DNA from: a virus
IMG/VR virus record: IMGVR_UViG_3300024346_009227
Coordinates: 1 to 64,000 of that record
Direction: 5' to 3' (one strand)
Length of the DNA stretch: 64,000 bases
Shown here: positions 24,218 to 32,638 of the stretch, one piece after another
Position numbering within the stretch: position 1 is the stretch's first letter
Layout of the letters: the number at the start of each line of letters is the position of its first letter
Notes under the pieces: generated by a model
What the model saw: only the letters and a program-made list of their open reading frames with translations
Databases searched by the model: none
What the model was told of the DNA's origin: nothing
Translations under genes and position numbers: made by a program

Positions 24218-24630
24218 TTTGTACTAAAGAAGACGATTTTATTTTTGAAAAGCCTAGATGGATAGCTGTACTTTCTGATGGTACAAAAGTCTATCAAGAT
24301 GATGATAGGCCAAACTTAGAAATAAATTCTGCTTGGATTAGATTAAAAAAACATATAATTACTACTGGATTAAAGATTACAAAGCTTTACTTTCAGTTTA
24401 GATCTAATTTTTTTGAACCTTTTCCAGAGAACGCACAAGGTTATTATTTTTCAAATGGGGTAATTGGACAGTTATCATCTGACTATTCCATAAATCTTTT
24501 TGTTTCTGGCGAAATAATTGGCAATGTTGCACGAATAAAGAGTATAAAGGTTCCTGAGTTAATAGTAATAAATGAAGAAGATAGGATCTTAGAAAATCTT
24601 TCTATAGATCCAGTAATAATGAATGATTAA
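24214..24630 (+). CDS. hypothetical protein
   Basis: 138 aa, starts MICTKEDDFIFEKPRWIAVL. A beta-rich pattern (PRWIAVLSDGTKVYQDDDRP, then ITKLYFQFRS, YFSNGVIGQL) suggests a small all-beta fold. No metal motif. Related-looking proteins with a LSDGTxVYQDDxRP segment seem common in phages but have no function that I know. Starts in a 4-nt overlap with the previous gene. Confidence 0.57.
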   Translation: MICTKEDDFIFEKPRWIAVLSDGTKVYQDDDRPNLEINSAWIRLKKHIITTGLKITKLYFQFRSNFFEPFPENAQGYYFSNGVIGQLSSDYSINLFVSGEIIGNVARIKSIKVPELIVINEEDRILENLSIDPVIMND

Positions 24631-24632
24631 TT

Positions 24633-25064
24633 ATGGCAAAACAAAGAAGTGACGATAGCAAATACGAATCCAGACATGGTGGTGGTTGGATTACTCCAGC
24701 ACAATTCTTAGCTGAAGTTATGTGCGAAAGAACAGCCAAAGAAAACCTAGAAGAATTACCTATTAAGTTTTGGAACAAACCAAGATGGAAAAAGGAATTT
24801 TTCAAACAATTAAATTTAGCCAATATAATCTTAAAAGATCATGATGCAGCAGTTGTATCTAAAGCACTTAGATCTAAAGAAGGCAAAAAGATATTTTCAT
24901 TAGGTGCTCCTTGGCTTAAGAAGTTAATTATCTTGGAAGAAAAAAGCTTTAAAGAAATTTCAAGCTTGACTGAATCAAAAGAAGCTGTAGAACTTCCAAT
25001 TAGAAAAACCTTTCAGCAATCTAAATCTTTAATTAAAAGAATAAAGGAACTAGACAATGAGTGA
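24633..25064 (+). CDS. conserved phage hypothetical protein next to the recombinase
   Basis: 143 aa, basic. It begins MAKQRSDDSKYESRHGGGWI, followed by TPAQFLAEVMCERTAK, KFWNKPRWKKEFFKQL and repeated charged helices. Its composition and place directly before the RecA-like gene (8-nt overlap) suggest a DNA-binding accessory protein. No family is recognised. GATTAATT precedes the ATG, a weak ribosome-binding site that may rely on coupling. Confidence 0.58.
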   Translation: MAKQRSDDSKYESRHGGGWITPAQFLAEVMCERTAKENLEELPIKFWNKPRWKKEFFKQLNLANIILKDHDAAVVSKALRSKEGKKIFSLGAPWLKKLIILEEKSFKEISSLTESKEAVELPIRKTFQQSKSLIKRIKELDNE

Positions 25065-27078
25065 CAATCTTGAAAAAATCTTAAAAGAAGTAGATAAACA
25101 GTATGGCAAAGGTGTTGCTATAAATGCTAACGACTTATTGGATGAAGAAAAACATGTAATACCTTTATCTCCAGCATTAAACTTGGGTTTGCATGGTGGA
25201 ATACCAGAAGGTTCTTGGATCACATGCTCTGGACACCCAAAAAGTGGGAAAGAACAACCTGTCTCTGCCATAGTTTATACAGCTAATGGGCCAAAAAGAA
25301 TTGGCGATATCACATATGGAGAAATGATTTGTTGCCCAAACGGAACAACATCTATGGTTTGTGGTATTTATCCACAAGGCGTAAAAGATGTTTACACAGT
25401 AACATTTTCAGATGGATCAACAGCAGAGTGCGGAGAAAATCACTTATGGAATATAAAAACTAGAGAACAAAAATCTTATAAAACTGTAATGTTAAAAGAT
25501 TTTATGAACAAAATATATATAGGCAAAAGCACTAAAGCTAAGTATTCAATACCAATAACAGCACCAGCAAAATTTAATCCGATTAAGATTCCAATAAACC
25601 CATTTGTATTTGGTGCTTTGCTTACTGTTGGATTTTTTAATAAAAAAATTACTGCATTGATTGAGGATGAAAAGCTTCGTGATCGCATTTGCGATCTAAT
25701 GAATGGAGCCAAGATACTTTACACAAAACAAGAAAATCAATTAACAATAAACATACATGATGAGTTAAGAGAGCTAGGTCTTCTTGGTAAAAAAACATCT
25801 CAAAAATTTATACCACCAAATTATTTATATAATTCAGTAGAAAACAGAATGTCTTTACTGCAAGGGATACTCAGCTTTGCACATATAACAAAAACAGAAA
25901 CTCCAATTGTTACAGTTTCATCAAAGCAATTTGCTGAAGACTTTAGGCTATTAGTTCAGTCTCTAGGTGGAATATGTTTAATATCTAGACATCAAAACAA
26001 TGAAGACAACTTTATTTATTATTGTTCTATTATCATTAAAAATAAAAAGAAGTTATTTGAATTTAAAAAAGAAAAGTTTAAAAAGAAAGATGTAAAAAAC
26101 AATTTATCCAGAAAAATAATATCTGTAGTAAAAACAAGAAGAGAACAAAGTGTTTGTATCTCAGTTAGAGATAAAAGCGGTTTGTATTTAACAGACAACT
26201 TTGTTGTAACTCATAACACGCTTACCTCACTATCTTTTGCTGCTCAATGTCAAAAACCAGAGAATGGTTCTAGACATGTGTATTATCTAAACATTGAAGG
26301 TCGATTAAAGCCTATGAATCTAAGGGGCATAGCTGGCTTAGATTTGAATAAAATGACAATCTATAGATCTACTCAAGATAAGATTCTTACCGCAAAGGAC
26401 TACCTAAATCTGGCCTTTAAAGCCATCAATACCCATCCAGGTAGCCTGATCATTATAGATAGCGTTTCTGCTCTATGTGATGAGAAGGAAATGGATCAAG
26501 GTATTGGCTATGAGAATAGAGGGGCTGGTAATAAGCTTTTTGCTGGTTTTTGTAGACAAGCAGCTAATATAGTACCAGTACAAAACTGTATGGTTTGGGC
26601 GATTATGCATCTAACGCAATCTCAAGGTATGTATGGTGGTTATACAGAAAAGGGTTCTAGAACATTGCAATATCAGGCAGATGTTCAAATGAGGGTAAAG
26701 TCTGATAAGCCTTGGACTGTTGGTGGTGAAGGAAAAGACAAGCAAATTGGTCAGCAAGTGCATTGGCTAATTGAATCTTGTTCTTTAGGGTCACCAGGAA
26801 TGGAAGTAGATAGTTATATAAGATATGGTATTGGAATAGATAATACATACGAAGCAATTAATTTAGGTTGTCAGCTTGGCCTTATAAACAAAGCTGGTGC
26901 TTGGATGACATTAGATTTTATGGAAAGACATTTAAAGCTACTGAAAGCTGAAGCTTGGGATGATGCTACTATTAAGTTAGTTAAAACTCAAGGTGCAGAA
27001 AAAATGTATAAATTATTGTTAGAAAATCCTAAGTGGATTGCTGCTCTAGAAAAAGAAATTAAGGCTATTATATCGTGA
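25057..27078 (+). CDS. RecA/UvsX-like recombinase interrupted by an in-frame intein
   Basis: 673 aa precursor; about 351 aa after removal of the 322-residue intein. The protein would pair homologous DNA for recombination-dependent replication and repair. Extein motifs: P-loop GHPKSGK (59-65) continuing as TLTSLSF after the intein, Walker B GSLIIIDSVSALCDE, and the MHLTQSQGMYGGYTEKGSRT region corresponding to the L2/monomer-interface segment. Distal parts (RMKVKSD-like, LIESCSLGSPG) fit phage RecA. The P-loop is split between Lys65 and Thr388, so the recombinase can bind ATP only after splicing. AAAGGA upstream supports the ATG. Confidence 0.88.
   Translation: MSDNLEKILKEVDKQYGKGVAINANDLLDEEKHVIPLSPALNLGLHGGIPEGSWITCSGHPKSGKEQPVSAIVYTANGPKRIGDITYGEMICCPNGTTSMVCGIYPQGVKDVYTVTFSDGSTAECGENHLWNIKTREQKSYKTVMLKDFMNKIYIGKSTKAKYSIPITAPAKFNPIKIPINPFVFGALLTVGFFNKKITALIEDEKLRDRICDLMNGAKILYTKQENQLTINIHDELRELGLLGKKTSQKFIPPNYLYNSVENRMSLLQGILSFAHITKTETPIVTVSSKQFAEDFRLLVQSLGGICLISRHQNNEDNFIYYCSIIIKNKKKLFEFKKEKFKKKDVKNNLSRKIISVVKTRREQSVCISVRDKSGLYLTDNFVVTHNTLTSLSFAAQCQKPENGSRHVYYLNIEGRLKPMNLRGIAGLDLNKMTIYRSTQDKILTAKDYLNLAFKAINTHPGSLIIIDSVSALCDEKEMDQGIGYENRGAGNKLFAGFCRQAANIVPVQNCMVWAIMHLTQSQGMYGGYTEKGSRTLQYQADVQMRVKSDKPWTVGGEGKDKQIGQQVHWLIESCSLGSPGMEVDSYIRYGIGIDNTYEAINLGCQLGLINKAGAWMTLDFMERHLKLLKAEAWDDATIKLVKTQGAEKMYKLLLENPKWIAALEKEIKAIIS
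25252..26217 (+). mobile_element. intein in the recombinase P-loop, class 3-like, degraded homing endonuclease
   Basis: 322 residues (precursor 66-387) between extein ...SGK and TLT.... Block A is EQPVSAIVYTANGPKRIGDI, with Glu instead of Cys/Ser at position 1. Block B has SDGSTAECGENHLW, with His129 and Trp131 (precursor numbering). Block F has SVCISV with Cys367. Block G ends FVVTHN (Thr385, His386, Asn387), followed by Thr388. Trp, Cys and Thr at these places are the hallmark of class 3 inteins, which use the block F Cys as first nucleophile. The middle holds weak LAGLIDADG-like helices (FVFGALLTVGFF and LLQGILSFAH) lacking the catalytic acids, so homing is probably lost while splicing is kept. 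Confidence 0.82.
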
Positions 27079-27473
27079 AAGTAATAGGTCTTGATGGTAA
27101 AACTTACTCTTGGACTTCTGGCAATGTTCCAGATCATGATGATTCTAAACCTAGATCTTCATTGCATTTATTGGCTAGATCTATGCTTAAAGCAATGTAT
27201 CCAATGGACAGAATCTTAGAAGAAGCAACTTTGCCTGGTTCTGGAGGTTTAGCAGCAGACTTTTGGTTGCCATTGAGGAAAACAATAGTTGAAGTTCATG
27301 GGGAACAACACTACAAATTCATACCCTTTTTTCATAATACAATGTTGAACTTTTATCATTCCAAAAAAAATGATAAAAATAAAATAGAGTGGTGTGAAAA
27401 AAACAACATTTACCTTATAGAGTTACCATTCAATGAATCAGAACAACAATGGCGAAAAAGAATTGAAGGTTAG
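27075..27473 (+). CDS. PD-(D/E)XK-type endonuclease-like protein
   Basis: 132 aa. The core is RILEEATLPGSGG, then AADFWLPLRKTIVEVHGEQH, with Asp in ADF and Glu in VEVHGEQHY. This is the D...E-x-x-G-x-Q-H arrangement of Vsr/DUF559-like nucleases. A C-terminal EWCEKNNIYLIELPFNE strand completes the fold. Nucleases of this kind next to phage recombinases act in repair or branch resolution; the precise substrate is unknown. The start overlaps the recombinase stop (GTGAAAG; GTG start) and the 3' end overlaps the next gene by 41 nt. Confidence 0.65.
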   Translation: MKVIGLDGKTYSWTSGNVPDHDDSKPRSSLHLLARSMLKAMYPMDRILEEATLPGSGGLAADFWLPLRKTIVEVHGEQHYKFIPFFHNTMLNFYHSKKNDKNKIEWCEKNNIYLIELPFNESEQQWRKRIEG

Positions 27474-27945
27474 CGAAGAAGAAAAATTTGATTCTCTTTT
27501 AGATAGCTATGAAAATTCAATAGGTTTATCCTCAATCCCTAAAGATTTAGAATTTACTTGTATGAAGTACCTATATCTTTCGCAAGAAGAGTTAAAAAAA
27601 ATGTCTTCTGAAGATTGTGCAGAAGCTTGTGTTCTATTAAATAGCTTCTCCTTTCATTTATCTAGAATGCTCAACAGAGAAAAAGCAAAATTAAGATGGT
27701 GCAACGAAAAGATATTAAAAGCTATTTCGTCTAAACTTACAGATTATAGATACTTCTCTCCAGATGAAAGAATGGCATTATCAGTTAAAGATGATGATTA
27801 TGCACAAAAAGTAAAAATGCTTGCAGTAAAGATACAAGCAAGAATAGACAGGACAGAATATTTACCTATAAGAGTAGAAAAGGTTTCTGATACATTTTCT
27901 AATCTTTCTTACAACAAAAGGAAAAATAATGAGCGTAATATCTAA
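27433..27945 (+). CDS. hypothetical protein, possible recombination mediator
   Basis: 170 aa, mainly helical and strongly charged. The middle holds SFHLSRMLNREKAKLRWCNE, reminiscent in style of the phage UvsY recombination mediator (a helical protein with a conserved E-K-x-K-L-R stretch). Gene order (recombinase, nuclease, this gene) also suits a UvsY-like role. Resemblance is by eye only and weak. The ATG lies inside the upstream nuclease gene; no clear Shine-Dalgarno is seen. Confidence 0.5.
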   Translation: MNQNNNGEKELKVSEEEKFDSLLDSYENSIGLSSIPKDLEFTCMKYLYLSQEELKKMSSEDCAEACVLLNSFSFHLSRMLNREKAKLRWCNEKILKAISSKLTDYRYFSPDERMALSVKDDDYAQKVKMLAVKIQARIDRTEYLPIRVEKVSDTFSNLSYNKRKNNERNI

Positions 27946-28414
27946 ATTAAAAGAAGCAATACAAAAAAGTGATTGGGTATTAGTAGATGAAGTATTGCAG
28001 GATTTGGCTGGCGTTGTAGTGCTTAATAATAAAAAAGAAAAAGTAATTGAACAAAAAAAAGAATCTATTGTTGAAACAGTTAAAAATGATGATGTTCAAT
28101 TGAATAAATTCATGGTGAATACGAACAATACTACAGCAAAGACAAAAGAATCAGTTGCTAGGCCAGTATTTCAAAACAAATTTGTAGATGATCAAACTTT
28201 AGAATGTTCTTTTATTGAAGAGCAATCTAAAGATCTACAACCTAAGAAATACAGAAGGCCAGTAGATGAATCTTCTGGATTTCAAAGCGTTAACTGTACA
28301 AAATGTTCCAATACTATGGAAATAACCTCAGAGGAATATGCGTTTAAGTCTAGAGATAATGAATCTTCTGGATTTATATGCGTTCCTTGCATGAAAAAAG
28401 CGGTGAGAAGATGA
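27929..28414 (+). CDS. hypothetical protein with C-terminal zinc ribbon
   Basis: 161 aa. An N-terminal helix (VISKLKEAIQKSDWVLVDEV) is followed by a long low-complexity charged linker, and the C-terminus is a zinc ribbon: SVNCTKCSNTMEI and GFICVPCMKK (CTKC and CVPC). This domain layout is typical of phage proteins that bridge DNA or protein partners. AAAAGGA stands 8 nt before the ATG. It lies directly before the helicase and could be a helicase- or primase-associated factor; that is inference. Confidence 0.58.
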   Translation: MSVISKLKEAIQKSDWVLVDEVLQDLAGVVVLNNKKEKVIEQKKESIVETVKNDDVQLNKFMVNTNNTTAKTKESVARPVFQNKFVDDQTLECSFIEEQSKDLQPKKYRRPVDESSGFQSVNCTKCSNTMEITSEEYAFKSRDNESSGFICVPCMKKAVRR

Positions 28415-29871
28415 TAGATGTAGGTGCAGAAAGAGTGGTCTTAGCTGGACTTTTTCAGAAAGGCTACGATTGTTTTATTGAAGTTGCAGATATCATTGAT
28501 GAAAACTGTTTTTCTAGCGATGACAATGCTGCTATATTCAAATGTTTTTCAAAAATAATTACTGATAAGAGTTCAAGGGTAGATATACCAACAGTTATTT
28601 CTACTGCTGAATCTTTAAACTTATCACAGTTTTTTAAGACATCAGAACAGGCAAAGTATTTAAGATCACTAACTAGTTTTCCAGTTGAGTTAGTTAATGC
28701 CAGAAAAAGTGCAGCAAAGCTTAAAAAGTTGAGCATTGCTAAAAACTTATCTTTAAATCTAATTAATGGTGCGAACACACTTGAAAATGTGACTGGTGAT
28801 GAGCCTATAAGTCATATTATTTCTATTGCAGAATCATGTGTTTTAGATGCAACATTTAAGATTTCAAACTCCGAAGATCCTAATCCAAAGCTAATGAGCG
28901 ATGGCATAGAAGAATATGTTGAGTATTTAGAGTCAAATCCAATTTCACAGTTGGGTATTTCCTCTGGATTCAAAGCATATGATATGGCTATTGGGGGTGG
29001 ATTTAGGCCAGGAACAGTGAATCTTATTGGTGCTAGAATGAAAACTGGTAAAAGCTTTTTTGCTGACAATGTTGGCATTAGCGTATCATCAAACAAGATT
29101 CCAGTCTTAATGCTTGATACAGAAATGACAGAGAAAGATCATTGGCATAGAATATTAGCTTGTATGTCTGGAGTTAAAATAGAAGAAATTGAAAGTGGTT
29201 TGTTTTCAAAAGATGTTTCAAAAAGAAATAGTATTAAAAAGGCTATTGAAAAAATTAAAGAAATGCCATTTCAATACAAGTCTATTGCAGGAAAAAGCTT
29301 TGATGAAGTTATAAGTATGGCTAGAAGATGGGTAATTAAAGATGTTGGTCTTGATGATTCTGGAAAAGCAAACCCATGTTTAATCATATATGACTATATA
29401 AAGCTAATGGATGATTCTGGCATTGGTAAAAACATGGCAGAATATCAAGCTCTTGGCTTTTTAATGACAAACCTACATAACTTTATGGTTCAATATAATG
29501 CTTCATGTTTAGCGTTTACTCAGTTAAACAGAGATGGCATTAATCGTGAAGATACTGATGTAGCATCTGGTTCTGACAGAATACTTTGGCTATGTTCCAA
29601 CTTTTCAATCTATAAAAGGAAAAGTGAAGAGGAAATGGCAGATGAAGGATTCTCTCAGGATAAGATTAGATACAATTTGAAATTAGTTCCTGTTGTCGCA
29701 AGACACGGCAAAGGAATGGATCAAGGCGATTATATAAATATATTTGCCAATTACGAATTTGGAAAAATAGAAGAAGGTCCAACTAGAAGTCAAATTTTTA
29801 AATCTCAGTCTACAAGACAAAATAATGGTTTTGTAGTGGAAGGATTACCAGATGAAATCGAAGTCAACTGA
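28411..29871 (+). CDS. DnaB-type replicative DNA helicase
   Basis: 486 aa. The N-terminal ~150 residues are the helical DnaB N-domain (AERVVLAGLFQKGYDCFIEV). The C-terminal RecA-like ATPase starts at SSGFKAYDMAIGGGFRPGTV with Walker A GARMKTGKS (207-215), then VLMLDTEMTEKDHWHRILA, Walker B region CLIIYDYIKLM, and LAFTQLNRDG (sensor/DNA-binding H4-like). A hexameric 5'-3' helicase at the replication fork. It is 20 nt into overlap with the primase gene, the usual phage helicase-primase pairing. ATG 28411 is used because it abuts the previous stop. Confidence 0.9.
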   Translation: MIDVGAERVVLAGLFQKGYDCFIEVADIIDENCFSSDDNAAIFKCFSKIITDKSSRVDIPTVISTAESLNLSQFFKTSEQAKYLRSLTSFPVELVNARKSAAKLKKLSIAKNLSLNLINGANTLENVTGDEPISHIISIAESCVLDATFKISNSEDPNPKLMSDGIEEYVEYLESNPISQLGISSGFKAYDMAIGGGFRPGTVNLIGARMKTGKSFFADNVGISVSSNKIPVLMLDTEMTEKDHWHRILACMSGVKIEEIESGLFSKDVSKRNSIKKAIEKIKEMPFQYKSIAGKSFDEVISMARRWVIKDVGLDDSGKANPCLIIYDYIKLMDDSGIGKNMAEYQALGFLMTNLHNFMVQYNASCLAFTQLNRDGINREDTDVASGSDRILWLCSNFSIYKRKSEEEMADEGFSQDKIRYNLKLVPVVARHGKGMDQGDYINIFANYEFGKIEEGPTRSQIFKSQSTRQNNGFVVEGLPDEIEVN

Positions 29872-30979
29872 AATAACTAAGAATGAATATTTGAATGCTG
29901 TAATATGTGACAAAATAGAATTTCTTATGGACTATTTTAATATTCAATACAAATCCGTTTCGGACTCAATAGTTTGTGCTTGTCCAGTTCATGGTGGAGA
30001 TAATAGAACAGCAGTAAATCTTTTTATGTCTGGACATACAAGAGTCGGTAATTGGGTTTGTTATACACATCATTGCGAAAACACATTTATAAATACATCT
30101 ATAGGATTTTTCCGTGGAGTAATGAGTAATAAAAAGTATGGTTGGTCAAAGGTTGGAGATAGAACAGTTAGTTTTTCAGACACAATTGCCTCTCTTTGTG
30201 GTTTATTAAAGATAGATCTTTCCAGCATAAAAGACGATGTTACTTCTCATGCTTTTGATAAACATGCACACTTATTTACAATTGTTAAAAAACAAAAAGA
30301 GTTTTTATACACTAAAAAAGTTGTAAGAGAAAGACTTGATATACCATCAAAATACTTTGTGTCTAGAGGCTATTCTGCACACATATTAGATATGTATGAC
30401 ATTGGGGAATCAAAATCAGACAATAGATTCTTTAGGAAAAGAGCAGTAGTTCCAGTATATGATTCAGACAATAAAACAATTGTAGGTTTTACTGGAAGAA
30501 CAATACTTGATAAATGCAATAAATGCAGTAATTATCATGAAAATGAAAGTTGTGATCCGCAAAATATTATTAGCAAATGGATTCACAACAAAGGATTTTC
30601 AAAAAAGAATTACCTTTATAATTTTGGTAATGCTAAAGATGATATTAAAAAAACTGGAATTGTTATATTGGTTGAAGGTCCAGCAGATGTATGGAAATTT
30701 GTTGAGAACGGAATACACAATGTTGTTGCTGTTTTTGGCTCTTCTCTTACAGATACACAACAGGTTTTGCTTGAATCTTCTGGTGCTACTACATTAATAT
30801 TGCTTTTTGACTCAGATAAAGCTGGCAATAGTGCCTCGAATAAATTAAATTCATCTCTTTCTAGAATGTTTAAAATAATATGTCCATCTTTGCCAGATGG
30901 CATTAAAGATCCAGGCGATCTTAGCAACGAGCAAATAAATAACATGATTAAGCCTTTGATTGAAAGGAACTCGTATTAA
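29852..30979 (+). CDS. DNA primase (zinc finger plus Toprim)
   Basis: 375 aa. The N-terminal zinc-binding domain has CACPVHGGDNR, then NWVCYTHHCEN (CHC2-like). The catalytic Toprim fold carries VILVEGPADVWKFVENG with the acidic Glu, and later LILLFDSDKAGNS (DxD). The C-terminal tail is short, so the helicase-binding domain of larger primases is reduced; the helicase is encoded directly upstream. GAAGGATT precedes the ATG. Synthesises RNA primers for lagging-strand synthesis. Confidence 0.88.
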   Translation: MKSKSTEITKNEYLNAVICDKIEFLMDYFNIQYKSVSDSIVCACPVHGGDNRTAVNLFMSGHTRVGNWVCYTHHCENTFINTSIGFFRGVMSNKKYGWSKVGDRTVSFSDTIASLCGLLKIDLSSIKDDVTSHAFDKHAHLFTIVKKQKEFLYTKKVVRERLDIPSKYFVSRGYSAHILDMYDIGESKSDNRFFRKRAVVPVYDSDNKTIVGFTGRTILDKCNKCSNYHENESCDPQNIISKWIHNKGFSKKNYLYNFGNAKDDIKKTGIVILVEGPADVWKFVENGIHNVVAVFGSSLTDTQQVLLESSGATTLILLFDSDKAGNSASNKLNSSLSRMFKIICPSLPDGIKDPGDLSNEQINNMIKPLIERNSY

Positions 30980-31632
30980 TGACAATTCAAAGACTGATAG
31001 GGTTTTCTGGAAGAAAAGGTTCTGGTAAAGATACTTTAGCTGGATTTCTTTCTTTTAATTCTCTAGAGTTTTTTGGTTGTAATTCATGCATATTTTCCTT
31101 TGCCCAAACAATGAAATCAGTAGCAATCAACTTTTTCGGATTAAAGCATAGACAAGTTTTTGGTTCTTTAGAAGATAAAAATTCACTTACAAGCTACTTA
31201 TGGGAAGATCTACCTCATTATAGTGAAATAAAATCTAGTCGTTTAAACCCACCAATAGGGCAGATGACAGCTAGAGAGTTTCTGCAAGAGTTTGGAACTG
31301 GAATAGCTAGAAAAATGAATAAATCAATTCACATTAATGCTTGTTTTAATATGATAAGTAAAGAGAACTGCCTGTTGAATTTTATTACTGATGCAAGGTT
31401 TGAAAATGAAATTGATAGCATCAAAGATGCTGGTGGAATAGTTATTAGACTAACAAGAAGTACTGATAACGATAGCCATATAAGTGAAATCGAACTAGAT
31501 AAATGCACAAATAAATTTGACATTATTTTAAACAATCAAAATATGTCTAAAGAAGAACAGCAGTTTGAACTTATTAGAAAACTAAAACAAATAAACTGGA
31601 TTAAAAATGATCATAACTTATCTAAGGTCTAG
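30979..31632 (+). CDS. deoxynucleoside monophosphate kinase
   Basis: 217 aa, resembling T4 gp1-type dNMP kinases. P-loop IGFSGRKGSGKDTLAG at residues 7-22, LNPPIGQMTAREFLQEFG as the lid/substrate region, FITDARFENEIDSIKDAGG as a Walker-B-like strand, and VIRLTRS. It phosphorylates dNMPs to dNDPs, completing the phage dNTP pathway with RNR and ThyX. The start overlaps the previous stop by 1 nt. Confidence 0.85.
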   Translation: MTIQRLIGFSGRKGSGKDTLAGFLSFNSLEFFGCNSCIFSFAQTMKSVAINFFGLKHRQVFGSLEDKNSLTSYLWEDLPHYSEIKSSRLNPPIGQMTAREFLQEFGTGIARKMNKSIHINACFNMISKENCLLNFITDARFENEIDSIKDAGGIVIRLTRSTDNDSHISEIELDKCTNKFDIILNNQNMSKEEQQFELIRKLKQINWIKNDHNLSKV

Positions 31633-32638
31633 TTCTGTAAGCTCTTATGCTTGGTGTCAACATAAATACTGGTTAACTTATAATTTAGGTTTCCAAGATG
31701 ATTCCAATAAAAAAGCTGAAAAGGGTAATGTTGTTCATAAGGCATTAGAATTGTTGGCAAATAAAAAGCTTTGCCTACAAAATGAAACCTCTACATTTAC
31801 AGATAGCGAATTAAAAGAAAGTTTTTCCACAATAGACATTTCTCCAGAAAGTGCCATATTATCTGCCTTTAATCATTACAAAAACAAAAGCATCCATGAG
31901 TGGGATGATAAGGATTTAAAAGAATGCTCTAAATGGACTTGGGATACACTACTATTTAATAATGGTATGTTTTCGCCTTTATCTAGAAAGATTGAGCAAC
32001 CAGAGCAATATTTTGATATAGAAATTGAAGAATCTTGGGCTAAATACGAATACTATTTAGACGATGGTACTGTTATGTCTGGAAATCTTAGAATCAAAGG
32101 AACAATGGACTTAATAACCAGAGTAGACAAAAAAACAATAGAGTACATAGACTGGAAAACAGGAGAAAGAAAAAACTGGGCAACTGGAAAAGAAAAAAAC
32201 TACGATGATTTTTATAAAGACTTTCAATTAAGGCTTTATCATTATGCATTAAATAAACTTTATCCAGATGAAGAAAATATAATTATTACTATTTTTTTTA
32301 ATAAGGCTGGTGGTCCTTTTACATTATGTTTTCATAAAGATGATGTTAAAACAACAATTGAAATGATTAGATATGAATTTGAAAAAATAAAGTCTTGTCA
32401 TTTCCCATCAAGAATTATAGACTATGGAAAGGATAAGTGGAAGTGTGAGAAGCTTTGTAGATTTTATAAAGAAAAATACGAAGACACAGAAAAATCAATA
32501 TGTGACTTTATGAATAAAGAACTTATACAATTGGGCATGAATGTTGCGTATACTAAATATGCCAATAAAAAAACAGTTGTATCTTATGGCGATGGTGGTG
32601 GTCAATCTAATAGGGAGAATAATGATGTCAAAAAGTAA
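31607..32638 (+). CDS. PD-(D/E)XK exonuclease (Cas4/RecB-like)
   Basis: 343 aa. An early RSSSVSSYAWCQHKYWLTYN, KGNVVHKALE, and the nuclease core KGTMDLITRV - EYIDWKTGE - QLRLYHYAL give the conserved D, D/E-x-K and Q-Y of RecB-family nucleases. The C-terminus includes WKCEKLCRFYKEKYEDTEK with cysteines C...C, possibly part of an Fe-S cluster as in Cas4/AddB. It probably processes DNA ends for recombination. The ATG lies in the end of the dNMP kinase gene (26-nt overlap). Confidence 0.82.
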   Translation: MIITYLRSSSVSSYAWCQHKYWLTYNLGFQDDSNKKAEKGNVVHKALELLANKKLCLQNETSTFTDSELKESFSTIDISPESAILSAFNHYKNKSIHEWDDKDLKECSKWTWDTLLFNNGMFSPLSRKIEQPEQYFDIEIEESWAKYEYYLDDGTVMSGNLRIKGTMDLITRVDKKTIEYIDWKTGERKNWATGKEKNYDDFYKDFQLRLYHYALNKLYPDEENIIITIFFNKAGGPFTLCFHKDDVKTTIEMIRYEFEKIKSCHFPSRIIDYGKDKWKCEKLCRFYKEKYEDTEKSICDFMNKELIQLGMNVAYTKYANKKTVVSYGDGGGQSNRENNDVKK

